Shown here piece after piece: positions 28,295-37,122 of a stretch of DNA of 64,000 nt (its first letter is position 1; the number at the start of each line of letters is the position of its first letter). The notes beneath the pieces were generated by a model. The model searched no databases and was not told the origin of the DNA. It saw only the letters and a list, made by a program, of their open reading frames with translations. Both the position numbers and the translations under genes were made by a program. Source of the stretch: Spiribacter roseus (GTDB taxonomy: Bacteria > Pseudomonadota > Gammaproteobacteria > Nitrococcales > Nitrococcaceae); assembly GCF_002813635.1 (NCBI RefSeq), contig NZ_CP016382.1, positions 1,866,414 to 1,930,413 of the forward strand, read 5' to 3'.

Positions 28295-29074
28295 TCAGTT
28301 ATTCGCGTTAAGTGCCTGTCCCAAAAAATCCATCATCGCCGCCCAAGACTTGAGGTCGGCGCTGGCGTCGTACCGCTCGCTCGCATGCCAGTCGGTGAAG
28401 GCATGGCGTGCGCCGCCGTAAATCTCCATGTCATAGGCGACACTGCCCTCATCCAGTCTTGCAGCCAGGTCAGCGACATCGCTCATGGGAGCGACCTGGT
28501 CATTGCTGCCGTGGAGGATCAGCAAGGGAGCCTGGACTTGCTCATAGGTCTGTCCATCGGGCGTTGCCAGACCGCCGTGGAAGGACACAAATCCCTCTAG
28601 ATCAGCGCCGGAGCGCGCCCACTCGAGCGCCGCAGCACCTCCAAAGCAGTAACCGATCGCCACTGCAGTGTCGGCTCCGATCGCCGATTGATTATCGGCT
28701 GCATCCAGCCCTGACTCCATGAGTGCCCGCATGCGGTCGCGATCGGCGTAAAGGGCATTGGTCAGTTCGCGGCGTCGCTCAATGCTCTGCGGACGAACAC
28801 CTGCGCCAAACAGGTCCACCGCAAACGCGGCGTAACCGGCCTGGGCGAGCATCTCGGCCCGCGCTTTCTCATAATCTCCAAGGCCGTCCCAGTCATGGAT
28901 GATGATGACTGTCGGTTGCTCGCTGCCAAGGGCGCTGTTGTAAGCCGCATAGCCCTCGAACGCCTGCTCGCCATGACTGTAACGAACAGTCTCGGTCACG
29001 ATTTCCGCTTGAGCGATTGCGGGTATCAGCACCATCACCGCTGCGGCAGTCACTGAATGAAGGATGTAACGCAT
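28295..29074 (-). CDS. Exported dienelactone-hydrolase-family protein
   Basis: An alpha/beta hydrolase of 259 residues with an N-terminal signal peptide ending AIAQA. IIIHDWDGLGDYEKARAE, GYCFGGAAALE (nucleophile Cys in GxCxGG), LHGSNDQVAP (Asp) and ARHAFTDW (His) form the DLH triad. It probably hydrolyses an unknown ester or lactone in the periplasm. The last residues (LGQALN) are encoded by a dispersed repeat copy at 28312-28322, so the repeat contributes the C-terminus. Confidence 0.88.
   Translation of the reverse strand: MRYILHSVTAAAVMVLIPAIAQAEIVTETVRYSHGEQAFEGYAAYNSALGSEQPTVIIIHDWDGLGDYEKARAEMLAQAGYAAFAVDLFGAGVRPQSIERRRELTNALYADRDRMRALMESGLDAADNQSAIGADTAVAIGYCFGGAAALEWARSGADLEGFVSFHGGLATPDGQTYEQVQAPLLILHGSNDQVAPMSDVADLAARLDEGSVAYDMEIYGGARHAFTDWHASERYDASADLKSWAAMMDFLGQALNANN
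28312..28322 (+). repeat. Dispersed 11-mer
   Basis: Exact copy encoding the C-terminal LGQAL of the dienelactone-hydrolase-like protein. Confidence 0.9.
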
Positions 29075-29108
29075 GGATTTGCTCCTTCGCTGAAAACGGG
29101 CTGATAAC

Positions 29109-29119
29109 GTGCCTGTCCC
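29109..29119 (+). repeat. Dispersed 11-mer
   Basis: Exact intergenic copy with the long flank AAC...AAACTTTT, between the dehydrogenase and hydrolase genes. Confidence 0.92.
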
Positions 29120-29125
29120 AAACTT

Positions 29126-30184
29126 TTACCCAAGCTCGGCCAGCACGCGATCCGTAAACTCGACGGTGCCAGCGGTGCCTCCAAGATCGCGGGTCATGAC
29201 TTTGCCTTCGCCGGTGACAGCTTCCAGGGCGCTCATCAGGTCGGTCGCGGCGTCGTTTTCGTTGAGATGCTCGAGCATCATGACAATGGTCCAGATCATG
29301 GCGATCGGGTTTGCGATGTCCTGACCGGCGATGTCCGGCGCTGAACCGTGCACGGGCTCGAACATCGATGGCACGCTGGGATCCGGGTTGATGTTCGCGG
29401 AGGGGGCGACACCGATCCCACCGGCCGTGGCCGGGCCCAGGTCCGAGAGGATATCCCCGAACAGGTTGGTGCCAACGATGACATCGAACCAGTCCGGATG
29501 CGTGACCAGATTGGCGGCCAGGATGTCGACGTGATACTGCTCGACATTGACCGCCGGGTAGCGTGGCGCCATCGCTGCGACCTGCTCATCCCAGAAGGGC
29601 ATGCTGTGCTTGATGCCATTGGATTTGGTGGCGTAGGCAAGCGTCTGGCGTGCCCGCGACTCGGCAAGCCGGAAGGCATAATTGAGGATCCGCTCGCTAC
29701 CCTTGCGGGTGATGACATTGGCCTGGATGGCCATGGCCTCAGGAAGCCCGTCATACATGCGCCCGCCGATGTCCGAGTACTCACCCTCGTTATTCTCGCG
29801 GACCACAAGGTAGTTGATGTCCTCGGGGCCGCGATCGCGCAGCGCTGAGGTGAGACCTCGGAGCAGTCGCACGGGACGCAGGTTGACGTACTGCCCGAAC
29901 TCGCGCCGGATGGGCAGGAGAAGCCCCCAGAGCGAGATATGATCGGGTACACCCGGATAGCCCACCGCGCCCAGCAGGATCGCGTCGTGAGGCCGAAGCT
30001 GCTCGATCCCATCCGCGGGCATCATCACCCCATGCCGCGCGTAGTACTCGCAGGAGTAGGGGAAGTCGGTGAATTCGAAGTTCAGCCCGGGACGGCGGGA
30101 GAGCGCCTCGAGACAGCGTAGCGCGCTTGGCATTACCTCGGCGCCAATCCCGTCGCCAGGAATCAGTGCGATGCGGTGGGTCAT
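29126..30184 (-). CDS. Tartrate dehydrogenase/decarboxylase-like isocitrate/isopropylmalate dehydrogenase family enzyme
   Basis: An NAD-dependent beta-decarboxylating dehydrogenase of 352 residues. IALIPGDGIGAEV, LLLPIRREFGQYVNLRPVRLL, VVRENNEGEYSDIGG, NLFGDILSDLGPATAGGIGVAPSANI and EPVHGSAPDIAGQ are the family blocks. The NNEGEYSDIGGR segment suits tartrate dehydrogenase (TtuC) better than LeuB or Icd. It lies 15 bp downstream of cydC on the same strand, so it may be read from the oxidase transcript. Substrate not proven. Confidence 0.88.
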   Translation of the reverse strand: MTHRIALIPGDGIGAEVMPSALRCLEALSRRPGLNFEFTDFPYSCEYYARHGVMMPADGIEQLRPHDAILLGAVGYPGVPDHISLWGLLLPIRREFGQYVNLRPVRLLRGLTSALRDRGPEDINYLVVRENNEGEYSDIGGRMYDGLPEAMAIQANVITRKGSERILNYAFRLAESRARQTLAYATKSNGIKHSMPFWDEQVAAMAPRYPAVNVEQYHVDILAANLVTHPDWFDVIVGTNLFGDILSDLGPATAGGIGVAPSANINPDPSVPSMFEPVHGSAPDIAGQDIANPIAMIWTIVMMLEHLNENDAATDLMSALEAVTGEGKVMTRDLGGTAGTVEFTDRVLAELG

Positions 30185-30199
30185 GGGGGCCTCTATTGT

Positions 30200-31930
30200 C
30201 TAGTTTTCTTCAGATAGCGCGCCCGCGCGCAGCAATAGCCGTCGATCGACACGGGGCAGAGATTCCGGACCGTGTCCGAGGACGATGGCGGACCGCGCTG
30301 ACAGCCAGTCGGAGAGTCTCGCTGAGACAGCCTCCGCCGTCTGCTCGTCCAGGCCGGTCAACGGCTCATCAAGGATGACGAGTTGAGGATTGCGCATGAA
30401 AAGGCGAGCCAGTGCAAGACGTCGTGCCTGTCCCGCTGATAGCTCCATGCCGGACTCGCCCACCCAGGTGTGTAAGCCCTGATCCGTTGATGCCACGAAT
30501 TCATCCAGCTGAACACTTTGCAAGGCTGCCCACATCATCGACTCGTCGGCATGCTGGTTGGCGATGCGGAGGTTGCCGGCGAATGAGCCACTGAAAAGGT
30601 CGGTCTGCTGGGTGAGGTAGGCGATATCCGGATACAGGGCGTCAAGATCAAATGTTTCGATCGAGGTTCCATCAACCTCGACCGTGCCGCTATCTATGTT
30701 AATCTGACCGGCAATCATGGCGGCGATGCTGGATTTGCCACAGCCGGATACGCCAATAATCCCGATGGTCTCCGCGGGCGATACATCCAGGTTGAGATTA
30801 TCGAGGACGCGGGCACCCGCCCCGCGCACGAGCGACACGGCGTTGATGCTCACAGGCGGCGCGTGGCTGAGGCCCTCGGTGCGCGGGTGTGCTCCAGCCG
30901 GTTGAACCGTGGTTTCGGAGCCGGCGCCTGACGTCTGTTTTGTGCCTGTCCCATTACTCACCCCGTGACTCAGCCGTTGCGCGGAGGCGCGGGCGCGGGC
31001 GAGCTGGAGGCCGGCGGCGGGGAGGACGCCGAGCGGTTCGAGCAGCGCCAGTACGGCGAGGGGCATCATGACGGCAACGGGTCCGCTGGTCTGACCGGTC
31101 TGGAAAAGATGCAGGGCGATGAGTAGCACCAGCACGGCGGTTAGATGGATGCCGCTGTTGAGGATCGATTCGCCGTAGGCCATGCGTTTGGCAATCCGTT
31201 CATCGCGCCGGCGGGCCTGGTCGTCGGCTTGCATTACGGCCTGCCGGTGATGCTCCAGGCTGCCGAAGGCGGTCAGCTCCGAGAGTCCCGTGACGTGATC
31301 CATGGCACTTGCACGAAGCGCGGCGGATGATGCCGCCAGATCCCGGGTGAGCTGCTGGCCGGTGTGCCAGGCCATCCAGAGGGCCCCGCCGGCCATCGTC
31401 GTGAGAACCACAATTACGAGCCCGCCGAGCCAGGGCGCGCCGATTGCAAGCAGAGCACCGACGAGCAGAATCGCAAGCAGCGCCACAACCGGCGGTGAAA
31501 GGCCGCGCAGGTACAGTCCGTCGAGGCGATCAATATCCGTGGTCAGGCGGTTGAGCAGTTCGCCGCTTCGCAGGCGCGCCATTTCCGCCGGATTGAGACG
31601 ACTCAGCTGGGTGAAAACACGCCCACGCAGGTCACGCAAAAGCTGGAGTACCGTGTCGTGGTTGAAGATTCGCTCAAAATAGCGTGCGACGGTTCTGGAA
31701 ACCGCGAAAGTCCGGATGCCGCCTCCGGGGATATAGATTTCGAGCGTGGCCGCGACACCGGCCGCAATCAGTGCCCCGGTAATGGCGGTCGCCGTGATGA
31801 ACCAGCCGGACAGGGCCAGCAGCCCAATCCCTGACGCACTCGTCACGAACATCAGGACCGCGCCAAGGATCAGCCGGCCCCTGTAGTGTTTCAGCATCCG
31901 CAGATAAGGCTTTAGCTCATCCATTGCCAA
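30200..31930 (-). CDS. cydC: Thiol reductant ABC exporter subunit CydC
   Basis: One half of the heterodimeric CydDC transporter that exports cysteine or glutathione and is needed to assemble cytochrome bd. It has 576 residues, with six membrane helices followed by an ATPase domain. Walker A is GVSGCGKSS (about residue 395), the signature LSAGQARR (about 498) and Walker B LVILDEPLTGLD. A dispersed repeat copy adds NGTGTK to the membrane/ATPase linker (30942-30952). A second copy (30424-30434) exactly encodes the GQA of the ABC signature. It overlaps cydD by 14 bp. Confidence 0.94.
   Translation of the reverse strand: MAMDELKPYLRMLKHYRGRLILGAVLMFVTSASGIGLLALSGWFITATAITGALIAAGVAATLEIYIPGGGIRTFAVSRTVARYFERIFNHDTVLQLLRDLRGRVFTQLSRLNPAEMARLRSGELLNRLTTDIDRLDGLYLRGLSPPVVALLAILLVGALLAIGAPWLGGLVIVVLTTMAGGALWMAWHTGQQLTRDLAASSAALRASAMDHVTGLSELTAFGSLEHHRQAVMQADDQARRRDERIAKRMAYGESILNSGIHLTAVLVLLIALHLFQTGQTSGPVAVMMPLAVLALLEPLGVLPAAGLQLARARASAQRLSHGVSNGTGTKQTSGAGSETTVQPAGAHPRTEGLSHAPPVSINAVSLVRGAGARVLDNLNLDVSPAETIGIIGVSGCGKSSIAAMIAGQINIDSGTVEVDGTSIETFDLDALYPDIAYLTQQTDLFSGSFAGNLRIANQHADESMMWAALQSVQLDEFVASTDQGLHTWVGESGMELSAGQARRLALARLFMRNPQLVILDEPLTGLDEQTAEAVSARLSDWLSARSAIVLGHGPESLPRVDRRLLLRAGALSEEN
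30424..30434 (+). repeat. Dispersed 11-mer at the CydC ABC signature
   Basis: Exact copy encoding GQA of LSAGQARR. Confidence 0.85.
30942..30952 (+). repeat. Dispersed 11-mer
   Basis: Exact copy in the CydC domain linker, read GTGT. Confidence 0.9.
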
Positions 31931-33614
31931 TCATCTCGAGCTGCTGATCGTTGATGCGGTAGCGCTGGTCAGCGACTCCCCGCAGCGCTGCGTCATGACT
32001 GCTGATCACGACCACACGGCCCTCGGCCGCGAGCGTGTTGATTGCCTTCAGCACGTAGCTTTCCGTTGTCGCGTCCAGCGCGTTGGTCGGTTCGTCGAGC
32101 AGTATCATCGGTGCCGGTGAGACCAGGGCGCGGGCTAGCGCAACACGTTGTGCCTGTCCCCCTGATAGCGAGAGGCCTCGTTCGCCAACAATCGTATCCA
32201 ACCCCTGGTCGAGGCGGTCGGTGAATTCCATGACTCCGGCCTGATAGGCGGCATCGAGGATGGCTGAGTCATCGGCGGCGGGGTCACCAAAACGGATATT
32301 GGCGCGGATACTCGTGTTGGCCAGGAAGGGCGGCGAACCCAGCCAGCCGATCCGCGAGTCCGAAAACCGCCGCTCGACTGTACCCTCAGCCACCGGCAGG
32401 AGGCCGGCGATGGCGAGCAGCAGCGAGGTCTTGCCCGTACCGGAGGGGCCTTCGATCAGGACCCGCGCGCCGGCGTCCGCGCGAAAGGAATCGACCCGCA
32501 GAATGGTCCCACGCCCCACCCGATCCAGGCGCAGATCGGTCATCTGCAACGTGCCTGTCCCAAACTTTTCCTCCCCGAACTTTGTGCCCTCCCGCAACGT
32601 GCCTGTCCCAAACTTTTCCGTCCCAAACTTTTCCGCGCCCACCGGCCGGGCTTCGAGCTCGTTGAGGAGCTCGGCGGCGCCGAGGGCGGTGGCGCGGTCG
32701 TGGTAGTGCTGCGCGAGCGTTCGCAGGGGCTGGAAGAATTCCGGGGCGAGCAAGAGGATGAACAGGCCACTGAAAAGCGTGAGCTGCGTGGACGGGCCGT
32801 ATTCGATGTAGCCGAGCAGTCCAAAGCCGATGTAGATCGCGACGACGGCGATGGCCACCGAGGCGAAGAACTCGAGCACCGCCGAGGAGAGGAAGGCGAC
32901 GCGCAGCACGCGCATGCTCCGCTGCCGGTACTCATCCGATCCCGAGACAATGCCGGCGGCGGCGTCCTCGGTGCGGCCGAACAACCGCAGCGTCGTCAGT
33001 CCCCGCACCCGGTCGAGAAACTGACCGGATAGACGGCCGAGCGCCAGGAACTGGTCACGGTTGAGACGCTCGGCGCCCATGCCGACCAGTGCCATGAAAA
33101 GCGGGATCAGCGGCGCCGACAGCAGCAGAAAACTGGCGGCGATCCAGTCCTGGGTGTACGCCGCCGCCACAATGGCCGCGGGAACGATCACCGCAATGGT
33201 CATCTGCGGAACATAGCGGGCGAAGTAGCCCTCCAGGGCGTCCACCTGATCAGTCAGCTGGCTGCTGAGCTCTCCGCTGCTGATGTCCGCCAGCCCGGCG
33301 GGACCCAGGGATTCCACATGGTGGATGAGGCGGCGACGGACCACTGCCCGCACCCGGGCGGCCGCCGAGATACCGGCCCCGGCCCGGAGTGAGGCAAACA
33401 ACGGTCGCAGACCGACAACGCCAATCAGGATCAGGCCGGCAGGCAGGAAATCGCCGAGGGGGCGCTCGTGAATGACCACCTGTTGGACCAGCCAGGCGAT
33501 CAGCCCGGCCTGCGCGATGATCAGTCCGCCCTCGGCGATCCCGTATACCGCGGCCAACCGGAGTGGCCCGGACACCTCGCGGCGCTGCCGGGCCAGCCAT
33601 TCCCTGGGTGTCAT
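31917..33614 (-). CDS. cydD: Thiol reductant ABC exporter subunit CydD
   Basis: Partner of CydC. It has 565 residues, with a membrane domain then an ATPase domain carrying GPSGTGKTS (Walker A, about residue 387), LSGGQAQR (signature) and MILLDEPTNALD (Walker B). The linker between the domains (about residues 335-360) is built from near-identical in-frame repeats read as KFGTGTL. They consist of two 26-bp copies 48 bp apart (32546-32571 and 32594-32619) plus partial copies. A further 11-mer copy (32150-32160) coincides with the ABC signature. It follows cydB by three bases. Confidence 0.94.
   Translation of the reverse strand: MTPREWLARQRREVSGPLRLAAVYGIAEGGLIIAQAGLIAWLVQQVVIHERPLGDFLPAGLILIGVVGLRPLFASLRAGAGISAAARVRAVVRRRLIHHVESLGPAGLADISSGELSSQLTDQVDALEGYFARYVPQMTIAVIVPAAIVAAAYTQDWIAASFLLLSAPLIPLFMALVGMGAERLNRDQFLALGRLSGQFLDRVRGLTTLRLFGRTEDAAAGIVSGSDEYRQRSMRVLRVAFLSSAVLEFFASVAIAVVAIYIGFGLLGYIEYGPSTQLTLFSGLFILLLAPEFFQPLRTLAQHYHDRATALGAAELLNELEARPVGAEKFGTEKFGTGTLREGTKFGEEKFGTGTLQMTDLRLDRVGRGTILRVDSFRADAGARVLIEGPSGTGKTSLLLAIAGLLPVAEGTVERRFSDSRIGWLGSPPFLANTSIRANIRFGDPAADDSAILDAAYQAGVMEFTDRLDQGLDTIVGERGLSLSGGQAQRVALARALVSPAPMILLDEPTNALDATTESYVLKAINTLAAEGRVVVISSHDAALRGVADQRYRINDQQLEMIGNG
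32150..32160 (+). repeat. Dispersed 11-mer at the CydD ABC signature
   Basis: Exact copy encoding GQA of LSGGQAQR. Confidence 0.85.
32546..32635 (+). repeat. Short repeat array in the cydD linker
   Basis: Two identical 26-bp units (32546-32571, 32594-32619), each holding an exact 11-mer (32551-32561, 32599-32609), plus a partial third unit (TCCCAAACTTTTCC at 32621-32634) and a degenerate piece between them (TTTGTGCCCTCCC). The period of 48 bp keeps the frame. Confidence 0.95.
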
Positions 33615-33617
33615 TCG

Positions 33618-34616
33618 CTAGTGGTAGCCCTCACCGGCACGCACCTTGCCGCGGAACACCCAGTAGGTCCAGGCGGTGTAGGCGAGCACGACCGGAATGA
33701 CAAACAGCACGCCCACCAGCAGGAACGCCTGCGACTCGGGTGCCGAGGCCGCGTCATAGAGGGTGTAGTCCGGCGGCACCACATAGGGCCACTTACTCGC
33801 GAGCAGACCCAGATAGGTGAATACGAACAGCCCCATGGTGGCGACGAACGGGATGCCCTCGTCGCGTCGCCGGATCGCCCGCATCACCAGATAGGCACAG
33901 CCCAGCGCACCCGCGGGTAGCAGCCAGATGAGCGACAGCGTGTCCATCCAGCGCTGGCGGACGAATTCGTCGACCAGTGGCGTCCAGAAGCTGATGATCA
34001 GGAAGATGCCCAGCACGCCGGCAAGCAGCTTGGGGGCGATGCGATACGCCCACTCCTGAACCGGGCCTTCGGTTTTCATGATGATCCATGTGCTGCCGAG
34101 CAGCGCATAACCGATCAGCAGTCCGACGCCGGTCAGCAGCGTGAACGGCGTCAGCCAGTCGAAGGCCCCGCCGGTGTAGACCATGTTCTCGGTCTGGTAA
34201 CCTTGGATGTAGGACCCGACGACGATGCCCTGCGCCAGTGCGGCGACGGCCGACCCACCCGCAAAGGCGACACTCCAGAAGTGCTTGCGCTCACGACTGG
34301 CCTTGAACCGGAATTCGAACGCCACCCCGCGGAAAATCAAACCGGCAAGCAGCAGGAACACCCCCAAGTACAGGGCCGGGAGCAGCACCGAGTAGACCAG
34401 CGGGAAGGCACCCAGCAGACCGGCGCCACCCAGCACCAGCCAGGTCTCGTTGCCGTCCCAGAATGGTGCAACGGTGTTCATCATAATGTCGCGGGATTCC
34501 TCGTCCGGGGCGAGGGGGTAGAGGATCCCCACGCCCAGGTCGAAACCGTCCATGAGCACATACATAATCACGCCAAAGGCGATGATCGCCGCCCAGATCA
34601 TGGTGAAGTCGATCAT
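33618..34616 (-). CDS. cydB: Cytochrome bd-type quinol oxidase subunit II
   Basis: A membrane subunit of 332 residues. The N-terminal YVLMDGFDLGVGILYP and NTVAPFWDGNETWLVLGGAGLLGAFP are hallmark sequences of CydB/CioB. Several hydrophobic helices follow. Its start overlaps the stop of subunit I (ATGA). With the short subunit I it looks like the cyanide-insensitive (Cio) branch. The oxidase reduces O2 with quinol in the inner membrane. Confidence 0.96.
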   Translation of the reverse strand: MIDFTMIWAAIIAFGVIMYVLMDGFDLGVGILYPLAPDEESRDIMMNTVAPFWDGNETWLVLGGAGLLGAFPLVYSVLLPALYLGVFLLLAGLIFRGVAFEFRFKASRERKHFWSVAFAGGSAVAALAQGIVVGSYIQGYQTENMVYTGGAFDWLTPFTLLTGVGLLIGYALLGSTWIIMKTEGPVQEWAYRIAPKLLAGVLGIFLIISFWTPLVDEFVRQRWMDTLSLIWLLPAGALGCAYLVMRAIRRRDEGIPFVATMGLFVFTYLGLLASKWPYVVPPDYTLYDAASAPESQAFLLVGVLFVIPVVLAYTAWTYWVFRGKVRAGEGYH

Positions 34617-36034
34617 GTCCAGTCTCCCTTCAGCGGCGCAGCGGGCGCGGCGTCGCCGATGGGGCCGCCACCGGAGAGCGGACGCTTGGGATGGGCGCCG
34701 GCCTCATCGCTACCCGGCTCGGAGCCATCCATTCCGCCTTTCACCACCTGCCAGAGGTAGTATCCGCCCGCCGCGTAGACGACCGCGTAGACGGCCATGT
34801 ACCCGATCAGGCTCACCACGGCCATCCAGCCACTGAGTGACGGCGTGACGCCCTCGGCAAAGCTCAACATGCCATACACCAGCCACGGCGCGCGGCCCGA
34901 CTCGGTGGTCACCCAGCCGGCCACCACGGCAATGAAGGGCGCGGCGATCATGAACGGCAGGGTGCGATGGAACAGACCCGGCTCGTAGAGCTGACGCCGC
35001 ATCCGCAACACCAGTCCCCAGAGGCCGATGGCGATCATCAGAAAGCCGATGCCCACCATGGCGCGGAACGACCAGAACACGATCGACACCGGTGGCTGCT
35101 CCGCCGGTGACGCCTCGTTGATACCCGGCACAACGCCATCGGCATGATGGGTCAGGATGATGCTGGCAAGGCTGGGGATGCCCACCTCGAACAGGTTGCC
35201 CTGCGCTTCCTTGCTGGGCAGCGCAAAGAGCAGCAGCGGCACATTCGACTGGGTCTCCCAGTTGCCCTCCATGGCCGCCAGCTTGGTCGGCTGATACTCG
35301 AGCGTATTCAGCCCATGGAAGTCGCCGATGACGGCCTGGGCCGGCGCCAGGAACAGGATCATCCACAGACACATGGACAGGGCCTTTTTGTTGGCCTCGA
35401 CCCTGTGACCCTTGAGCAGATACCAGGCGCTGACACCCGCCACCACGAAGCTGCCGGTGAGGAAGCTGGCAACGGCCATGTGCGTGAACCGATACGGGAA
35501 CGACGGGTTGAAGATCGCTTCCGTCCAGCTCGTCACGTGGAGGATACCGTCCCGGAACTCGGCGCCCGCCGGTGTGTGCATCCAGCTATTGGCGACCAGG
35601 ATCCAGAACGCCGACACGAAGGTACCTAGCGCCACCATGCAGGCGGCGAACAGATGCGTGCCCCGCGGCACTTTGTCGCGACCGAACAGCAGCACACCGA
35701 GGAAGGCGGCTTCGAGGAAGAACGCGGTGACCACCTCGTAGCTGAGAATCGGCCCGAGGAAGTTGGCTGATGCCTGCGCGAAGTTGCTCCAGTTGGTCCC
35801 GAACTGGAACGACATCACGATCCCGGAGACCACGCCCATGCCAAACGCCACGGCGAAGACCTTGGTCCAGAACCGCGAGAGCTGCGCCCAGAGCGGGTTG
35901 CCGGTCTTGAAATGCAGCCCCTCGAGCAGGGCGATGTAGGACGCCAGTCCGATGGTGAACACCGGGAAGATGGCGTGGAACGACACCACGAAGGCGAACT
36001 GCAGTCGCGATATCAGTACGGGATCAAATTCCAT
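34613..36034 (-). CDS. cydA: Cytochrome bd-type quinol oxidase subunit I (CioA-like, short Q-loop)
   Basis: The heme-bearing subunit, 473 residues. LISRLQFAFVVSFHAIFPVFTIGLA holds the heme b595 ligand His near the N-terminus. GWVTTESGRAPWLVYG corresponds to the conserved quinol-site GRQPW region. The protein lacks the extra C-terminal part of the long Q-loop, which fits the CioA group. The order subunit I, II, CydD, CydC on one strand is compact. A Crp-type regulator gene lies 50 bp upstream on the same strand. Confidence 0.96.
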   Translation of the reverse strand: MEFDPVLISRLQFAFVVSFHAIFPVFTIGLASYIALLEGLHFKTGNPLWAQLSRFWTKVFAVAFGMGVVSGIVMSFQFGTNWSNFAQASANFLGPILSYEVVTAFFLEAAFLGVLLFGRDKVPRGTHLFAACMVALGTFVSAFWILVANSWMHTPAGAEFRDGILHVTSWTEAIFNPSFPYRFTHMAVASFLTGSFVVAGVSAWYLLKGHRVEANKKALSMCLWMILFLAPAQAVIGDFHGLNTLEYQPTKLAAMEGNWETQSNVPLLLFALPSKEAQGNLFEVGIPSLASIILTHHADGVVPGINEASPAEQPPVSIVFWSFRAMVGIGFLMIAIGLWGLVLRMRRQLYEPGLFHRTLPFMIAAPFIAVVAGWVTTESGRAPWLVYGMLSFAEGVTPSLSGWMAVVSLIGYMAVYAVVYAAGGYYLWQVVKGGMDGSEPGSDEAGAHPKRPLSGGGPIGDAAPAAPLKGDWT

Positions 36035-36084
36035 GACGCTTGCCTCTGGCTTGCCAACTTAAAACGCGGCCCTCCGCGTCTTAT

Positions 36085-36783
36085 TCATGCGGTCCTGTCC
36101 TTCGCAGTATCACCGCGGACCCGATCAAGCGCGTCGCGATCGCTGATCGTGATGCAACCGCGCTCGAGCCGAACGAGACCGCGACGTTCGAACTCCTTGA
36201 GCAGCCGGCTGACGACTTCCCGAGCCGTCCCCAATTCTACCGCAAGATCCTGATGGGTGACGGCCAGTTGCCCCTGAAATTGACGTTCGACAAGTTTTTC
36301 GGCGAGCCGCTCATCGAGACGCCGGAAAGCCACTTCCTCGATCACCAGCATGAGCGACTGCAGACGTTGGCCATAACTCTCGAGTATCGCCTGGCGGAAG
36401 CACACGGCTTGGTCCATCAGCTCGGTCGTCAATGCCGGCGACAGGACTAGCACCTCGCTGTCCTTCTCCACAATCGCTTCCGACTGGTGGCTGTTCCGGG
36501 AAAGGAGACAGCCCAGCGACAGGGGACACATTTCACCCCCTTCGATGCGATAGAGCACGATTTCGTTCCCCGATGCGCCGATCATCTGCACCCGGATTTC
36601 ACCCTCGATGACCAGTGGCAGCCCCTGGCATTCGTCGCCCGGGGCGAAGACCGGCGTGCCGGCGGGCATCGTCATGCGTCTGCCGCCCTCGAGCACCCGC
36701 CTGCAGGTGGTTTCATCCAGCGCATCGAACAGCCGATTGTCGGCGATTGCGGTCTCGTCGAAATCTTTCACTGTGCTGCCCAC
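36085..36783 (-). CDS. Crp/Fnr-family transcriptional regulator
   Basis: A regulator of 232 residues with an N-terminal cyclic-nucleotide-type beta-barrel (AGTPVFAPGDECQGLPLVIEGEIRV) and a C-terminal HTH (TVTHQDLA-like, then LGTAREVVSRLLKEFERRGLV). It lacks the FNR N-terminal Cys cluster, although MCPLSLGC contains two cysteines that could bind a metal or sense redox. The start is taken as GTG at 36783; a GTG 15 bases downstream is also possible. Position suggests control of the adjacent oxidase operon and/or the divergent sulfur operon. Confidence 0.88.
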   Translation of the reverse strand: MGSTVKDFDETAIADNRLFDALDETTCRRVLEGGRRMTMPAGTPVFAPGDECQGLPLVIEGEIRVQMIGASGNEIVLYRIEGGEMCPLSLGCLLSRNSHQSEAIVEKDSEVLVLSPALTTELMDQAVCFRQAILESYGQRLQSLMLVIEEVAFRRLDERLAEKLVERQFQGQLAVTHQDLAVELGTAREVVSRLLKEFERRGLVRLERGCITISDRDALDRVRGDTAKDRTA

Positions 36784-36792
36784 CCGTGGTGT

Positions 36793-36805
36793 GTGACTTG
36801 ATCAC
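36793..36805. promoter_or_regulatory. Putative Crp/Fnr-type operator
   Basis: The inverted repeat GTGACTTGATCAC (half-sites GTGA/TCAC, spacer of five) lies in the divergent region between the Crp-type regulator gene and the sulfur operon. It resembles half-sites used by this regulator family but is one base shorter in spacing than the classic site. Assignment is by position and symmetry only. Confidence 0.3.
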
Positions 36806-36883
36806 TGATTGCAGGCCGCCATCACGCGCCTACTGTCCGGGTCATTAAACCTGATGCAGTCGAATACTGTAAGGAGACCCGCA

Positions 36884-37078
36884 ATGCTGAAACAGAACAT
36901 CGGAACAGTCGACCGCGCCCTGCGCGCCATCGTCGGGCTGGCGCTGATCGCGCTGGCGGTTTTCAACTCAGGCATGGCCTGGGGCTGGATCGGCCTGGTC
37001 CCGCTCGCGACGGCCGTGTTCAGCACCTGCCCGGCCTACAGCCTGCTGGGCCTCAATACCTGCGCCCGCAAGGCGTGA
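36884..37078 (+). CDS. YgaP-type inner-membrane protein (DUF2892)
   Basis: A 64-residue protein with NIGTVDRALRAIVGLALIAL, a GWIGLVPLATAVF hydrophobic segment and STCPAYSLLGLNTC near the end. This is the membrane anchor module that is often fused to or next to rhodanese domains. The start follows a good AAGGAG site. It heads a three-gene run with a DsrE-like protein and a periplasmic rhodanese, so a role in sulfur transfer across the membrane is likely. Confidence 0.9.
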   Translation: MLKQNIGTVDRALRAIVGLALIALAVFNSGMAWGWIGLVPLATAVFSTCPAYSLLGLNTCARKA

Positions 37079-37122
37079 ATCGTTCCCCTTTCACTGACCA
37101 GAACCCGATCAGGAGCCCTTCC

